Shown in pieces: positions 17,680 through 25,962 of a stretch of DNA of 64,000 nt. Under the pieces are notes generated by a model. It was not told where the DNA came from. It ran no database searches and saw only the letters and a program-made list of their open reading frames with translations. Positions within the stretch are counted from its first letter, which is position 1. Each line of letters begins with the position of its first letter. Source of the DNA: Brevibacterium marinum (GTDB taxonomy: Bacteria > Actinomycetota > Actinomycetes > Actinomycetales > Brevibacteriaceae); contig NZ_JAATJN010000001.1 of NCBI RefSeq assembly GCF_011927955.1, positions 1,550,001 through 1,614,000 on the forward strand. Reading direction: 5' to 3'. Made by a program: the position numbers and the translations under genes.

Positions 17680-18420
17680 TTAACCTTCCGCCTCGGCGAG
17701 GGCATCGTCGACAGCGTCGACGAACTCCTGGGTCGGTTGGGCGCCGACGAGCGGTTTGCCGCCGATGACGAATGTCGGAGTGCTGGACACTCCCAGCGAA
17801 TAGCCTTCGTCCGCGTTGGCCTCGAAGTCGTCATGGGCATCAACGGAGTTCATGTCCCCCTTGAATTTCGTGGGATCGAGTCCGAGTTCCTTGGCTGTGT
17901 CGACCAGGGAGTCATCGTCGAGTTCGGACTTCGGCGGGTGCTCACCACCGTCGAACATGGCATTGTGGAACTCCCAATACTTGTCGTGGAGGCCTGCGGC
18001 ATAGGCTGCGCGGGCCGCCCTTTCGGACTCCTCGCCGAAGACAGCGAGGTCACGCATCTCGATGCGCAGATCACCGCGTTCGGCGTAGTCCATCATGGCC
18101 GGGAGCGTGTCCTGATTCCAAGACGCGCAGTACGGGCACTGGTAGTCGGAGAACATGACGAGTGTCACCGGCGCGTCGACATCGCCGAGCGCGCGACTGT
18201 CGCCTTCGACCCGGTGTTCGACGAACGACAGGTCGACCTCTTCGGTGCCGGAATCGGTGTCGCCGGATTCCGACTCGCTCTGCGAATCAGATTCCTGTGC
18301 GCTCGCGCCGTCATCGGAGGGGCCCTGGTTGACGATGACCACGCCGATGAGCACCGCAGCGAGGGCGATGACGACTAAGGGCACGAGCCACACCATGGGG
18401 CCGCGAGCAGAACGGAACAC
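17680..18420 (-). CDS. Membrane-anchored DsbA-like disulfide oxidoreductase
   Basis: 246 residues. A GTG start at 18420 is chosen because AGGAGG lies five bases upstream (18426-18431). One N-terminal membrane helix (MVWLVPLVVIALAAVLIGVV) is followed by a Ser/Glu/Asp-rich linker and a DsbA/thioredoxin domain: VMFSDYQCPYCASWNQ holds the CPYC redox pair and SSTPTFVIGGKPLVGAQP the cis-Pro loop. It would form or shuffle disulfides in exported proteins, with CcdA as a possible electron partner. The tandem BlaI dyads at 18493-18526 lie 73 bases upstream and are shared with the divergent BlaI operon. Confidence 0.88.
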   Translation of the reverse strand: MFRSARGPMVWLVPLVVIALAAVLIGVVIVNQGPSDDGASAQESDSQSESESGDTDSGTEEVDLSFVEHRVEGDSRALGDVDAPVTLVMFSDYQCPYCASWNQDTLPAMMDYAERGDLRIEMRDLAVFGEESERAARAAYAAGLHDKYWEFHNAMFDGGEHPPKSELDDDSLVDTAKELGLDPTKFKGDMNSVDAHDDFEANADEGYSLGVSSTPTFVIGGKPLVGAQPTQEFVDAVDDALAEAEG

Positions 18421-18492
18421 GGGAACCTCCTGAGGGAGTCGGGTCGGGAGAGTCGGGTCAGCACGCACTCGAGGCAACGCGCCATGGAACTT

Positions 18493-18526
18493 TACTACGT
18501 GACATAGTATACTAGCTCCCATAGTA
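18493..18526. promoter_or_regulatory. Two abutting BlaI-type dyads in the divergent promoter
   Basis: TACTA-N7-TAGTA occurs at 18493-18509 and again at 18510-18526 with no gap. The site lies between the DsbA-like/lipoprotein operon (minus) and the membrane protein/BlaI/M56 operon (plus), so one repressor could control both and autoregulate. Confidence 0.8.
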
Positions 18527-18563
18527 AACAGACTGTCCGACGCTGCGCAACGAAGGGACCTTC

Positions 18564-19112
18564 TTGCTGTTCTCCTCTCTCTCAGAGGCGGCCCAATCGC
18601 TTCGGATGTGGGGCACCCGCCGCATCGTCGTCGCCATCGTGGCCGCCGGTGCTTCTGTGCTCGTCATCGGAGCGTCCACCGTCCTCATCCCCAATTCGCT
18701 CTTCGCCAGAGACATCCCTCCCCAGTGGTGGGACTATCCGATGTGGATTCTCATGTCGGTCCTCCTGGGGCTGCTCATCGCCACCTACATCCGCGAGCCC
18801 GCTGGCACCGTCGCTCCCGCCGAGTCCGCAGAGACGGTCGATGGCGAGAATGTGGACGAGCGGTCCGAGCGTCGCGGGGGCGCCTTCGGCACCGTCGGCG
18901 GCATGCTCGGCTGGTTCGCAGTCGGTTGTCCGGTGTGCAACAAGATCGCACTTCTCGTGCTCGGTTACACTGGGGTTCTCACCTATTTCGCGCCGCTGCA
19001 GGCCGTGCTGGCGGCACTGTCGGTCGTCCTGCTGCTGGTCGCGGTGGTCGTCCGTCTCAAGGGGCAGTCCTCCTGCCCGGTGCCCACTCGTGAAAGGAGC
19101 CGTCTGCCATGA
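18564..19112 (+). CDS. Polytopic membrane protein with CPVC motif
   Basis: 182 residues, with about four membrane helices: residues 20-40, 55-75, 110-130 and 140-163. At the start of the third helix lies WFAVGCPVCNKIALLVLGYTG, a CxxC pair next to the membrane, which suggests a redox or metal role. I do not recognise a characterised family. A TTG start at 18564 follows AAGGGA; an ATG at 18606 is the alternative. It is the first gene of an ATGA-coupled operon with BlaI and the M56 protease, downstream of the tandem dyads. The C-terminus also carries a Cys (SSCPVP). It may take part in the thiol-redox system of the divergent operon. Confidence 0.75.
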   Translation: MLFSSLSEAAQSLRMWGTRRIVVAIVAAGASVLVIGASTVLIPNSLFARDIPPQWWDYPMWILMSVLLGLLIATYIREPAGTVAPAESAETVDGENVDERSERRGGAFGTVGGMLGWFAVGCPVCNKIALLVLGYTGVLTYFAPLQAVLAALSVVLLLVAVVVRLKGQSSCPVPTRERSRLP

Positions 19113-19528
19113 CATCCGGCTCGGCCCCGACCGAGAAGTCTTCTCCCGAGAACCCCTCGGCTGAGAACTCATCGCCGATCCGCCTCGGCGCGCTCGAACA
19201 GCAGGTCATGGACCTGCTGTGGGATGACGGTCCGCTGACGGTCAGGCAGATCATCGAGGCATCGGAGGCCGATCCTGCCTATACGACGATCGCGACAGTG
19301 CTGACCAACCTCGAGCGCAAACACCTCGTCCAACGCGAACGTCGGGGCCGATCGGTCTTCCACACCCCGATCATCAGCCGCGAAGAGCACGCCGCGACAC
19401 TCATGCAGAAAGCACTGGTCAACGGGGGAGACCGGGCGGCCTCGATCCTCCACTTCGTCGAGGGCATCGGTGCCGAGGACGTCGAGCTCCTGCGGAACTA
19501 TCTCGACTCGAAGGGTGAGCGCGGATGA
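19109..19528 (+). CDS. BlaI/MecI/CopY-family transcriptional repressor
   Basis: 139 residues. The winged helix is typical of Penicillinase_R proteins: LGALEQQVMDLLWDDGPLTV, then RQIIEASEADPAYTTIATVL, then LERKHLVQRERRGRSVF. Family members dimerise through the C-terminal helices and are cleaved or released when a BlaR1-type M56 protease is activated. The start ATG overlaps the previous stop and its own stop overlaps the M56 start. The dyads at 18493-18526 and 16383-16399 are its probable targets. No beta-lactamase gene is in the window, so the regulon appears to be envelope redox rather than antibiotic resistance. Confidence 0.9.
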   Translation: MTSGSAPTEKSSPENPSAENSSPIRLGALEQQVMDLLWDDGPLTVRQIIEASEADPAYTTIATVLTNLERKHLVQRERRGRSVFHTPIISREEHAATLMQKALVNGGDRAASILHFVEGIGAEDVELLRNYLDSKGERG

Positions 19529-20511
19529 GTCTGCTGTTCATCGGCATCGGTGCGGGCGCGCTGTTCGTCCTCATCACCTGGATCGGTCCCTTCCTAGTGA
19601 GGAGTGCCGCCCCGGTCCTCATGCGAGCACCGCGCCTCGCTGTGTTCGGGCTCCTGTCTGTGCCTCTCATGTGGTGGGCGGTCGTGGCAGCACTGAGCCT
19701 GTTGGCCGCTTCTCTGTTCAAGGGCCCCGATGTGCTGCCCGTTCCTCTCGCCGAGGTGTGTCAGCAGTGCCTCATCGCCGCCAGCCCGTTCCCCGGCCTC
19801 GCGCAGGTCGACACCCTGATCCCGGTGATCCTCTTCCTCATCTTCCCCTTAGGGCTCTCACTCGTGTCCATCGCATGGGGGCTGTCCCAGCGGGTTCGGC
19901 GCAGACGAGCCAACTCCTCTGCAGCCCGGCGTCTGCAGCGCAATTCGGCGGTCACCGACATCGACGGTCAGACCCTGAACGTCCTCGACCAGCAGACTCC
20001 CTTCGCGTTCTCCCTGCCGCGGAAGTACGGCGGAGTGATCGTTTCCCAGGCGCTGTGTGCGAGCTTGGAGAAGAACGAACTCGCCGCTGTGCTCGAACAC
20101 GAGAGAGCCCACGTCGAGGGCGGGCATCACCGGATCATGGCAGTCGTCGACACCTTCGTGCGACCGCTGTCATTCATCCCCCTGTTCGCCGAGGTGACCG
20201 CCTCCATCCCCCTCTACCTCGAGATCACCGCCGACAACCGTGCCCGGCGCACCGCCGGAACGCCCGCCCTGGCCAGCGCCCTGCTCAAGATCGGCCAGCC
20301 CACGGATATCAGCGACCATCTCAGCGGGCCCTACGCACTCAACATCGCCGGGCCCGATCGGATCCGGCAGCTCGTCTCGCCCGCCGCCATGGCATCCGGA
20401 GTGCTGCCCGTCATCGCCCTCGCCAGCGTGCTCGCGGCCTTCGTCACCGTCTTCTCCTCCGTGTTCTACTCCTACGCCTCGGTCATCGCATCAGGCTGCG
20501 TCATGCCCTGA
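19525..20511 (+). CDS. M56-family membrane metallopeptidase (BlaR1-like)
   Basis: 328 residues with about four membrane helices. The zinc motif is VLEHERAHVEGGHHRI (HExxH as HERAH) after a cytosolic loop, and a second ligand Glu is probably in EITADNRARR. It lacks the extracellular penicillin-binding sensor domain of BlaR1, so the signal is unknown. M56 proteases relieve repression by inactivating the partner BlaI protein. It is coupled to BlaI by an ATGA overlap. The segment between helices 1 and 2 has extracytoplasmic Cys (EVCQQCLIA), which might sense the thiol state; that is speculation. Confidence 0.88.
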   Translation: MSLLFIGIGAGALFVLITWIGPFLVRSAAPVLMRAPRLAVFGLLSVPLMWWAVVAALSLLAASLFKGPDVLPVPLAEVCQQCLIAASPFPGLAQVDTLIPVILFLIFPLGLSLVSIAWGLSQRVRRRRANSSAARRLQRNSAVTDIDGQTLNVLDQQTPFAFSLPRKYGGVIVSQALCASLEKNELAAVLEHERAHVEGGHHRIMAVVDTFVRPLSFIPLFAEVTASIPLYLEITADNRARRTAGTPALASALLKIGQPTDISDHLSGPYALNIAGPDRIRQLVSPAAMASGVLPVIALASVLAAFVTVFSSVFYSYASVIASGCVMP

Positions 20512-20666
20512 CCCGTGCGCCGCTTGTCATCGTGACGAGCACCGAGAGGACGTCGATGACTTCAGGTCAGCGAGCGCGTCGGGTCGCCCGTGGTCACCGA
20601 TCGGACTCATTCCACAGCGGACGCAGCGGGGTCTAACATGCTGGTGGAGCACAAGGAGAGTGACAG

Positions 20667-21950
20667 GTGGACAGACGAGAACGACGGGGGCCGGGCAGAG
20701 GTCTGCTGACCGTCCTGTTGGGCGCCGTCGGCTCCGGGCCGCTGCTGCTCTACGGGCTCAGCGCCGCCAGCGACTCGATCATCGTCGACCTCGGCATCTC
20801 GGAAGCCCAGTTCGGTCTGTTGGCCACCGCCTGTTTCGCCTGCGCAGCCATCGGCAATGCGACCCTGGGGCGGATCGCCGACAGACAGTCGGACACTTCC
20901 CTGATGACGCTGGTCTTCGTGCTCTCCACGGCGGCTCTGGCGCTGGTCGCAATCCCGGCGAGCTTCTGGATGCTGCTGATCGCGGCAGGCATCTCCGGAA
21001 TTGCCCAGTCCTTCCCCAACGGGATCACCAACCGGATCCTGCTCGAGCGCGTGCCGGTGTCGAAGCGGATCGGCTGGGTGGGGATCAAGCAATCCGGAGT
21101 CCAGGTCAGCCAGCTGACGGCGAGCCTGGCCTTTCCGCTGCTGGCAGCGGCCGCAGGTTGGCGGGGCGCGGCTCTGGCCATCGCAATCGTCCCTCTCGTC
21201 CTCATGGTGATGACCTGGCAGTCTCTGCGCGTCACACCGGTGCTGCCGGAGCACCTGTCACCACCGGCGGGCGCGAACGAATCGATCACCGCCGGATCTG
21301 TCGACGCCGAGCCGAACGACTCAGGTGAGCACGGCGCCGAGCCGATCGACGCCGAGACGCCGGACTCCTCAGGACACCCGGGCATGGTGTGGGCACTGGC
21401 GGCTTTCGGCCTGCTCAACGGAATCGGGGTTCAGGCGACCAATGTCTACATGCCGCTGTTCGCCGTGCGCGAGCTGGGATTCTCGCTCGTGCTCGGCGGT
21501 CTCACGGCGGCGGTGGCCGGGGCCATCGGAGTGGCCGCCCGCGTCGGCTGGGCGAGGAAGATGGCCCACGGTGCCTCCGGGCCACGCCTGCTGCTGCTTC
21601 TTGCGCTGATCGCCACGGCCGGGGCAGTGACGTTCTACATTGCAGGAACCTCCGGTTGGGCATGGCTGCTGTGGGTCGCGGCGGCACTGCACGGCACCTC
21701 GGCGCTCGGCGTCTCTGTGGTGTTGATGAGTGCTCTCATGCGCTCGATTCCCGCGACGTCGATGGCCTCCGCCAGCGGAATGGTCACGGCAGGCATGTTC
21801 ACCGGCTTCGCCCTCGGACCGTTGGGTATGGGAGTCCTCGTCGGCTCACCCGGCGGCTTCTCGCTGGGCTGGGCCGCTGTCGGGCTGGTCTATCTGCTCT
21901 GTGTGCTGCTGGCGTTCGGGCTCATGCGCACTTCGCGCAGAACGGAATGA
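20667..21950 (+). CDS. MFS transporter, 12-TM
   Basis: 427 residues, 12 predicted membrane helices split by a hydrophilic central loop (residues 205-240). Signature loop GRIADRQSD after helix 2 corresponds to the MFS motif A region. A GTG start at 20667 has AAGGAGAG six bases upstream. The family resembles cyanate/aromatic-compound type MFS permeases, but the substrate cannot be assigned. It stands alone, 155 bases after the M56 gene and 180 bases before the next transporter; the upstream gap holds nothing I recognise. Confidence 0.87.
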   Translation: MDRRERRGPGRGLLTVLLGAVGSGPLLLYGLSAASDSIIVDLGISEAQFGLLATACFACAAIGNATLGRIADRQSDTSLMTLVFVLSTAALALVAIPASFWMLLIAAGISGIAQSFPNGITNRILLERVPVSKRIGWVGIKQSGVQVSQLTASLAFPLLAAAAGWRGAALAIAIVPLVLMVMTWQSLRVTPVLPEHLSPPAGANESITAGSVDAEPNDSGEHGAEPIDAETPDSSGHPGMVWALAAFGLLNGIGVQATNVYMPLFAVRELGFSLVLGGLTAAVAGAIGVAARVGWARKMAHGASGPRLLLLLALIATAGAVTFYIAGTSGWAWLLWVAAALHGTSALGVSVVLMSALMRSIPATSMASASGMVTAGMFTGFALGPLGMGVLVGSPGGFSLGWAAVGLVYLLCVLLAFGLMRTSRRTE

Positions 21951-21956
21951 TTCTGC

Positions 21957-21996
21957 CCTCCAGAACCGGATGACCAGATCCTCCAGAACCGGATGA
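21957..21996. repeat. 17-bp direct repeat between two MFS genes
   Basis: CCTCCAGAACCGGATGA occurs at 21957-21973 and 21980-21996, period 23, just after the first MFS stop. Function unknown. Confidence 0.6.
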
Positions 21997-22130
21997 ATCG
22001 GCCATCGGCGCATCCTCGAAACCGAGGAATCGTACTCTCCCTCGGGCAGGAGCACCAGCCCCTTGTCGGCGTCTTCACGACGTGCTTAGACTCCACTGGA
22101 CGGCGTCGAGTCAATACGGTGAGGTGTCTG

Positions 22131-23987
22131 ATGAGCAAGGATGTCGAGCTCGGAACGATCAAGACGGACGTGCCCGCCCGCCTGGACCGGCTCCCGTGGG
22201 CGAGATTCCACTGGATGGTCGTCGTCGGCCTCGGCAGCGTCTGGATCCTCGACGGTCTCGAGGTCACGATGGTCGGCAACGTCGCCGCCCGGATGACCGA
22301 AGAGGGCAGCGGTATCGATATGACCGCCGGCCAGGTCGGCACCGCCGGTGCGATCTACGTGCTCGGGGCGTGCATCGGCGCCATCGTCTTCGGCCAGCTC
22401 ACCGACCGATTCGGGCGCAGAAAGCTCTTCCTCATCACCCTTGTCCTCTACCTCGTCGCCACGGTGGCCACGGCGTTCTCATTCTCTCCGTGGTACTTCT
22501 TCCTCGTCCGCTTCCTGACCGGCGCCGGCATCGGCGGCGAATACGCAGCAGTGAACTCGGCCATCGACGAACTCATTCCGGCCCGGGTGAGAGGCCGGAT
22601 CGATCTCATCATCAATGGCTCCTACTGGCTCGGCGCCGCCGGTGGTGCCGCCACGACGCTGTTCTTCCTCAACACCGACATCCTGCCGAAGATGATCGGC
22701 TGGCGTCTGGCCTTCGCCGTGGGCATGCTGCTGGCGATCTTCGTCTTCGTCGTTCGCAAGAACGTGCCGGAGAGTCCTCGGTGGCTGTTCATCCACGGGC
22801 AGAGCGACGAGGCCGAACGCATCGTCGGCGACATCGAGGACGGGGTCGAAGCCGAGACCTCGCAATGTCTGCCCGAACCGGACAAGACCATCACTGTGCG
22901 GCAGCGCAAGACCATCTCCTTCGTCGAGATCATGCGAGTCGCCTTCAAGCTCTACCCGAAGCGAGCGTTCCTCTGCCTCGTCCTCTTCGTCGGTCAGGCC
23001 TTCCTCTACAACGGGATCACCTTCAATCTCGGGACGCTGTTCAACGGCTTCTACGGAGTCGCCGCCACAACTGTGCCGATCTTCATCATCCTGTGGTCGC
23101 TGAGCAACTTCGCCGGGCCCGTGCTCCTGGGCAGATTCTTCGACACTATCGGCCGCAAGCCGATGATCTCCTTCAGCTATATCGGCTCAGCGGTCGTCGC
23201 CGTCATTCTCGCGGGCGTCTTCAATGCCGACCTCGGAGGAGAATGGCTCTTCCTCATCATCCTCATCGTGTGCTTCTTCCTCGCCTCATCCGGTGCCAGC
23301 GCGGCCTATCTCACGGTCAGCGAGATCTTCCCGATGGAGACACGTGCACTGGCGATCGCGTTCTTCTACGCCATCGGCACCGCCGCCGGAGGCATTGTCG
23401 GCCCACTGCTGTTCGGCGGAATGATCGAGTCCGGAGACCGGTCCCTGGTCGCAATGGCGTTCTGCATCGGTGCGGGCGTCATGGCCCTCGGCGGAGTGGC
23501 CGAACTCCTCTTCGGGGTCAAGGCCGAGGGTGCCGACCTCGAGGGCATCGCCCGTCCGCTGACGGCAGAGGACGCCGACGAGGAGGCGGCGGAGTCGACG
23601 AGAGACGGTGGCGCCGGAGCCGAAGAGACCGCCGAGGCGGATGTCGACCAGGAGCCTGGCACCGACCGGCCCGCCGAGGTGGGGGATCGCACGGTGTCTG
23701 AGAGCCGACGACAGAAATTGCGTCCGGGTCCAGGGTCGGCCGGCGTGTACGCCCCCTGGCCGTCGGTGTCCTCGCGCGATGTCCCGCCCGAGGTCTCGGT
23801 CAACGAGGTGCAGGGCATCATCGACTACGTCCGCGACATGCAGCCTGTCTCCGAGGCGGAGCTGCACCGTGCCATCGGTGCCCGCCGTTGGGGGCCGGGG
23901 CGGTTCCGCTCCTCGGTGCGCGAAGCGATCAGACAAGGGCACATCAGGCGCAATCGCCGCGGCAGACTGGAGTTGACCGACCGGTGA
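22131..23987 (+). CDS. MFS metabolite transporter with C-terminal winged-helix-like domain
   Basis: 618 residues from the ATG at 22131 (GGTGAGG upstream). Residues 1-470 are a 12-TM sugar/aromatic-acid type MFS permease: GQLTDRFGRRKLFL after helix 2 and GRFFDTIGRKPMISF between the halves are the motif-A copies, and the helix 4-5 region reads FLTGAGIGGEYAAVNSAIDE. A Glu/Asp-rich linker of about 80 residues follows. The last about 65 residues (VNEVQGIIDYVRDMQPVSEA, then GRFRSSVREAIRQGHIRRN) look like a small winged helix with a basic wing. MFS proteins normally end soon after helix 12. The substrate is unknown; the tail might bind DNA, RNA or a protein partner. Confidence 0.87.
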   Translation: MSKDVELGTIKTDVPARLDRLPWARFHWMVVVGLGSVWILDGLEVTMVGNVAARMTEEGSGIDMTAGQVGTAGAIYVLGACIGAIVFGQLTDRFGRRKLFLITLVLYLVATVATAFSFSPWYFFLVRFLTGAGIGGEYAAVNSAIDELIPARVRGRIDLIINGSYWLGAAGGAATTLFFLNTDILPKMIGWRLAFAVGMLLAIFVFVVRKNVPESPRWLFIHGQSDEAERIVGDIEDGVEAETSQCLPEPDKTITVRQRKTISFVEIMRVAFKLYPKRAFLCLVLFVGQAFLYNGITFNLGTLFNGFYGVAATTVPIFIILWSLSNFAGPVLLGRFFDTIGRKPMISFSYIGSAVVAVILAGVFNADLGGEWLFLIILIVCFFLASSGASAAYLTVSEIFPMETRALAIAFFYAIGTAAGGIVGPLLFGGMIESGDRSLVAMAFCIGAGVMALGGVAELLFGVKAEGADLEGIARPLTAEDADEEAAESTRDGGAGAEETAEADVDQEPGTDRPAEVGDRTVSESRRQKLRPGPGSAGVYAPWPSVSSRDVPPEVSVNEVQGIIDYVRDMQPVSEAELHRAIGARRWGPGRFRSSVREAIRQGHIRRNRRGRLELTDR

Positions 23988-24033
23988 GCGCAGGTGAAGA
24001 CTCTGTCCAGACGCCGCCAGTAGAATCGGTCGT

Positions 24034-24120
24034 ATGCGTAAACGTGTGCTCATCATCGTCCTGGCCGTCCTCGCGGTGCTCGGACTGGTCGCCGGTATGC
24101 TCAGCGGCACCCCGCAGTGA
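24034..24120 (+). CDS. Possible 28-residue membrane peptide
   Basis: ATG at 24034 gives a basic start (MRKR), one 19-residue hydrophobic helix (VLIIVLAVLAVLGLVAGML) and a short tail ending TPQ before TGA. No strong ribosome binding site. It sits between the MFS and NmrA genes, both on the same strand. Small hydrophobic ORFs arise by chance in GC-rich DNA, so this is tentative. Confidence 0.35.
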   Translation: MRKRVLIIVLAVLAVLGLVAGMLSGTPQ

Positions 24121-24204
24121 ACGCCGTCACAGACACGGAAGGACGCCGACACGGACACGGATGGACGCAGGCACATTGCAGACACACCGGGTGAGGAGCG
24201 GAGC

Positions 24205-25083
24205 ATGTCAGCAGAGACGAACGGACCCATCGCAGTCTTCGGCGCCACCGGACAACAGGGCGGTGCCGTCGTCGATGCGCTGGTGGACCAGGGCGCACAC
24301 GTTCGGGCGCTGGTGCGCAGCCTGGAATCTGAACGAGCACGGTCCCTCGCCGATCGTGGGGTGAAGCTGGTCTATGCCGACGCCGACGATCCGACTTCGC
24401 TGGCAGCGGCCCTGGAGGGAGCCGCCGCCTTCTTCTTCATGACGGTTCCTCCCGGCGGCATGGGCAGCGGCGATGTCGAAGGAGAAGTGCTCCAGGGCAA
24501 GGCACTGGCCCAAGCAGCTGCAGCAGCCGGGGTGCCGCACATCGTCTTCAACTCCGTCGGGGGAGCCGAGAGAGAATCCGGCGTCCCGCACTTCGAGTCC
24601 AAGCGCCGCGTCGAAGAGTATCTCAAGGGTCTCGACACTCCGGTGACGATCCTCCGACCGGTCTTCTTCATGGATAACTTCGCCTCGATGGGGCCGAAAC
24701 TCGACAAGGGCGAACTCGTCCTCCGACTGCCCCTGCCCGACGGAATCAAGCTGCAGATGATCGCGGTCCGCGACATCGGCACTGTGGCGGCGTCTGCCCT
24801 GCTGGGCACGACGGACGTTCCGGGAGGCGCGATCGAGATCGCCGGTGATGAGCGCACCGGCACAGAGATCGCCCGCGCATTCGGCGAACACACGGGACTG
24901 TCGGCTCGGTACGAAGCGCTGCCGATCGAAGCTCTCGACGAGGATGCTGACATGCAGGCGATGTTCCGGTGGTTCGCCGAGACCCCGGCATACCAGGCCG
25001 ACCTGGGCCAGGTCCGCGACATCGCACCGAACGCCCTCAGCCTTCCCGCCTGGCTCGATGCCACGGGATACTCGGCCCGCTGA
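24205..25083 (+). CDS. NmrA-family NAD(P)-binding protein
   Basis: 292 residues. The N-terminal Rossmann motif AVFGATGQQGGAVVDAL and the segment VPHIVFNSVGGAE (with no SDR catalytic Tyr-x3-Lys) place it with the NmrA/HSCARG atypical SDR group. Members act as redox-state sensors or as NAD(P)H-dependent quinone/isoflavone reductases. The ATG at 24205 has GAGGAG upstream. It stands alone and is followed by a tandem repeat and the convergent PPTase. Role unknown. Confidence 0.88.
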   Translation: MSAETNGPIAVFGATGQQGGAVVDALVDQGAHVRALVRSLESERARSLADRGVKLVYADADDPTSLAAALEGAAAFFFMTVPPGGMGSGDVEGEVLQGKALAQAAAAAGVPHIVFNSVGGAERESGVPHFESKRRVEEYLKGLDTPVTILRPVFFMDNFASMGPKLDKGELVLRLPLPDGIKLQMIAVRDIGTVAASALLGTTDVPGGAIEIAGDERTGTEIARAFGEHTGLSARYEALPIEALDEDADMQAMFRWFAETPAYQADLGQVRDIAPNALSLPAWLDATGYSAR

Positions 25084-25147
25084 CGAGCCCGTGATTGATT
25101 CGCTGACGAGCCCGTGGCTGACTCAGTAACGAGTGCGTGCGCAGACC
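25079..25147. repeat. Three tandem 23-bp repeats after the NmrA gene
   Basis: Copies begin at 25079, 25102 and 25125; the first two share GCTGACGAGCCCGTG and a TGA.TC end, the third is degenerate (AGTAACGAGTGCGTG). The first copy includes the stop codon of the NmrA gene. It lies between two convergent genes. Confidence 0.6.
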
Positions 25148-25176
25148 CGGGCGATTCCTCGAAACCGATTCGATCC

Positions 25177-25962
25177 TCAACCGCTGAGAAGGTCCGTCAG
25201 CTTCAGCGAGGTGACAGGAAGCCGGTCGGCACAGCTGAGTGCCGCTGCATGCGAAGGACGACAGGGCACGGACGTCAGGTTCAGTCGATCAAGTTCGGCA
25301 TGCTCGGGGGCACTGATCGCCGACGTCCAAACGTCGGTGACGTCGACGGCTGACACCTCGTCCCCGGTTCGGACCACCTCGAGCTTGTGCGGCTCCACAC
25401 TCAGACCATGCCCGGTCGTCTTCAGTGCAGCTTCCTTCGCCACCCAGAGCTCCAGGCGCTTCCGGTCTGTGTCCGCGCAGCCGGCAGCGGACTCGCCCGG
25501 GGCCAGGACGTAGTCGTCGAATCCGGAGAATACTGTGCTCGGAACACCTTCGATGTCGACGCCGATCGGTGATGACGGCGGCGCCGAGGCCACCAGCAGC
25601 ATGGTGCCCGAACGTGACAGGCTGACCTCCGCACCCGCCGCACCCGCACCCGCACCCGCGCTCACGTCCGCACTCGCGCGGGCGACCTGCGGCTTCCCGT
25701 GGGACCCACCGCAGCTGCGGCAACGACGCGTGAAGTCCAGGCTGCCGGCACTCCCGGCATCGAGGCCGAGCCTGCGAGCGGTGATGAGGCGCAGGACCAG
25801 ATGCGCGCAGCGATAGGCGGTCCGATCCGAGGCATGACGCAGCCGATCGGAACGTTCGACCTCCGCAGCTGAGAGTATGGAGGTGAGCCACGGGTGATGC
25901 GCATGAGCCTCGCGCACGGCGCTGACGTCGCACACCAGGTACTCGATCCCGGCCCCGGTCAC
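25177..25962 (-). CDS. 4'-phosphopantetheinyl transferase (Sfp type)
   Basis: 261 residues from the GTG at 25962. The PPTase signature is present: GVDIEGV (Mg-binding Asp) and, 45 residues on, LWVAKEAALKTTGHGL (WxxKEAxxK). The N-terminal half has the Sfp/EntD pattern RLRHASDRTAYRCAH followed by a CRSCGGSHGKP loop. It transfers the phosphopantetheine arm of CoA to carrier domains and should activate the three T domains of the NRPS. The start overlaps the stop of the ABC permease (GTGA), so it is the last gene of the NRPS operon. A run of Ala/Gly (SAGAGAGAAGAE) interrupts the middle. Confidence 0.9.
   Translation of the reverse strand: MTGAGIEYLVCDVSAVREAHAHHPWLTSILSAAEVERSDRLRHASDRTAYRCAHLVLRLITARRLGLDAGSAGSLDFTRRCRSCGGSHGKPQVARASADVSAGAGAGAAGAEVSLSRSGTMLLVASAPPSSPIGVDIEGVPSTVFSGFDDYVLAPGESAAGCADTDRKRLELWVAKEAALKTTGHGLSVEPHKLEVVRTGDEVSAVDVTDVWTSAISAPEHAELDRLNLTSVPCRPSHAAALSCADRLPVTSLKLTDLLSG

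Noticed and set aside
19109..20511. Beta-lactam resistance operon (bla/mec)
   Set aside because: BlaI and M56 are present, but there is no beta-lactamase or PBP2a gene and the M56 protein lacks the penicillin-binding sensor domain.
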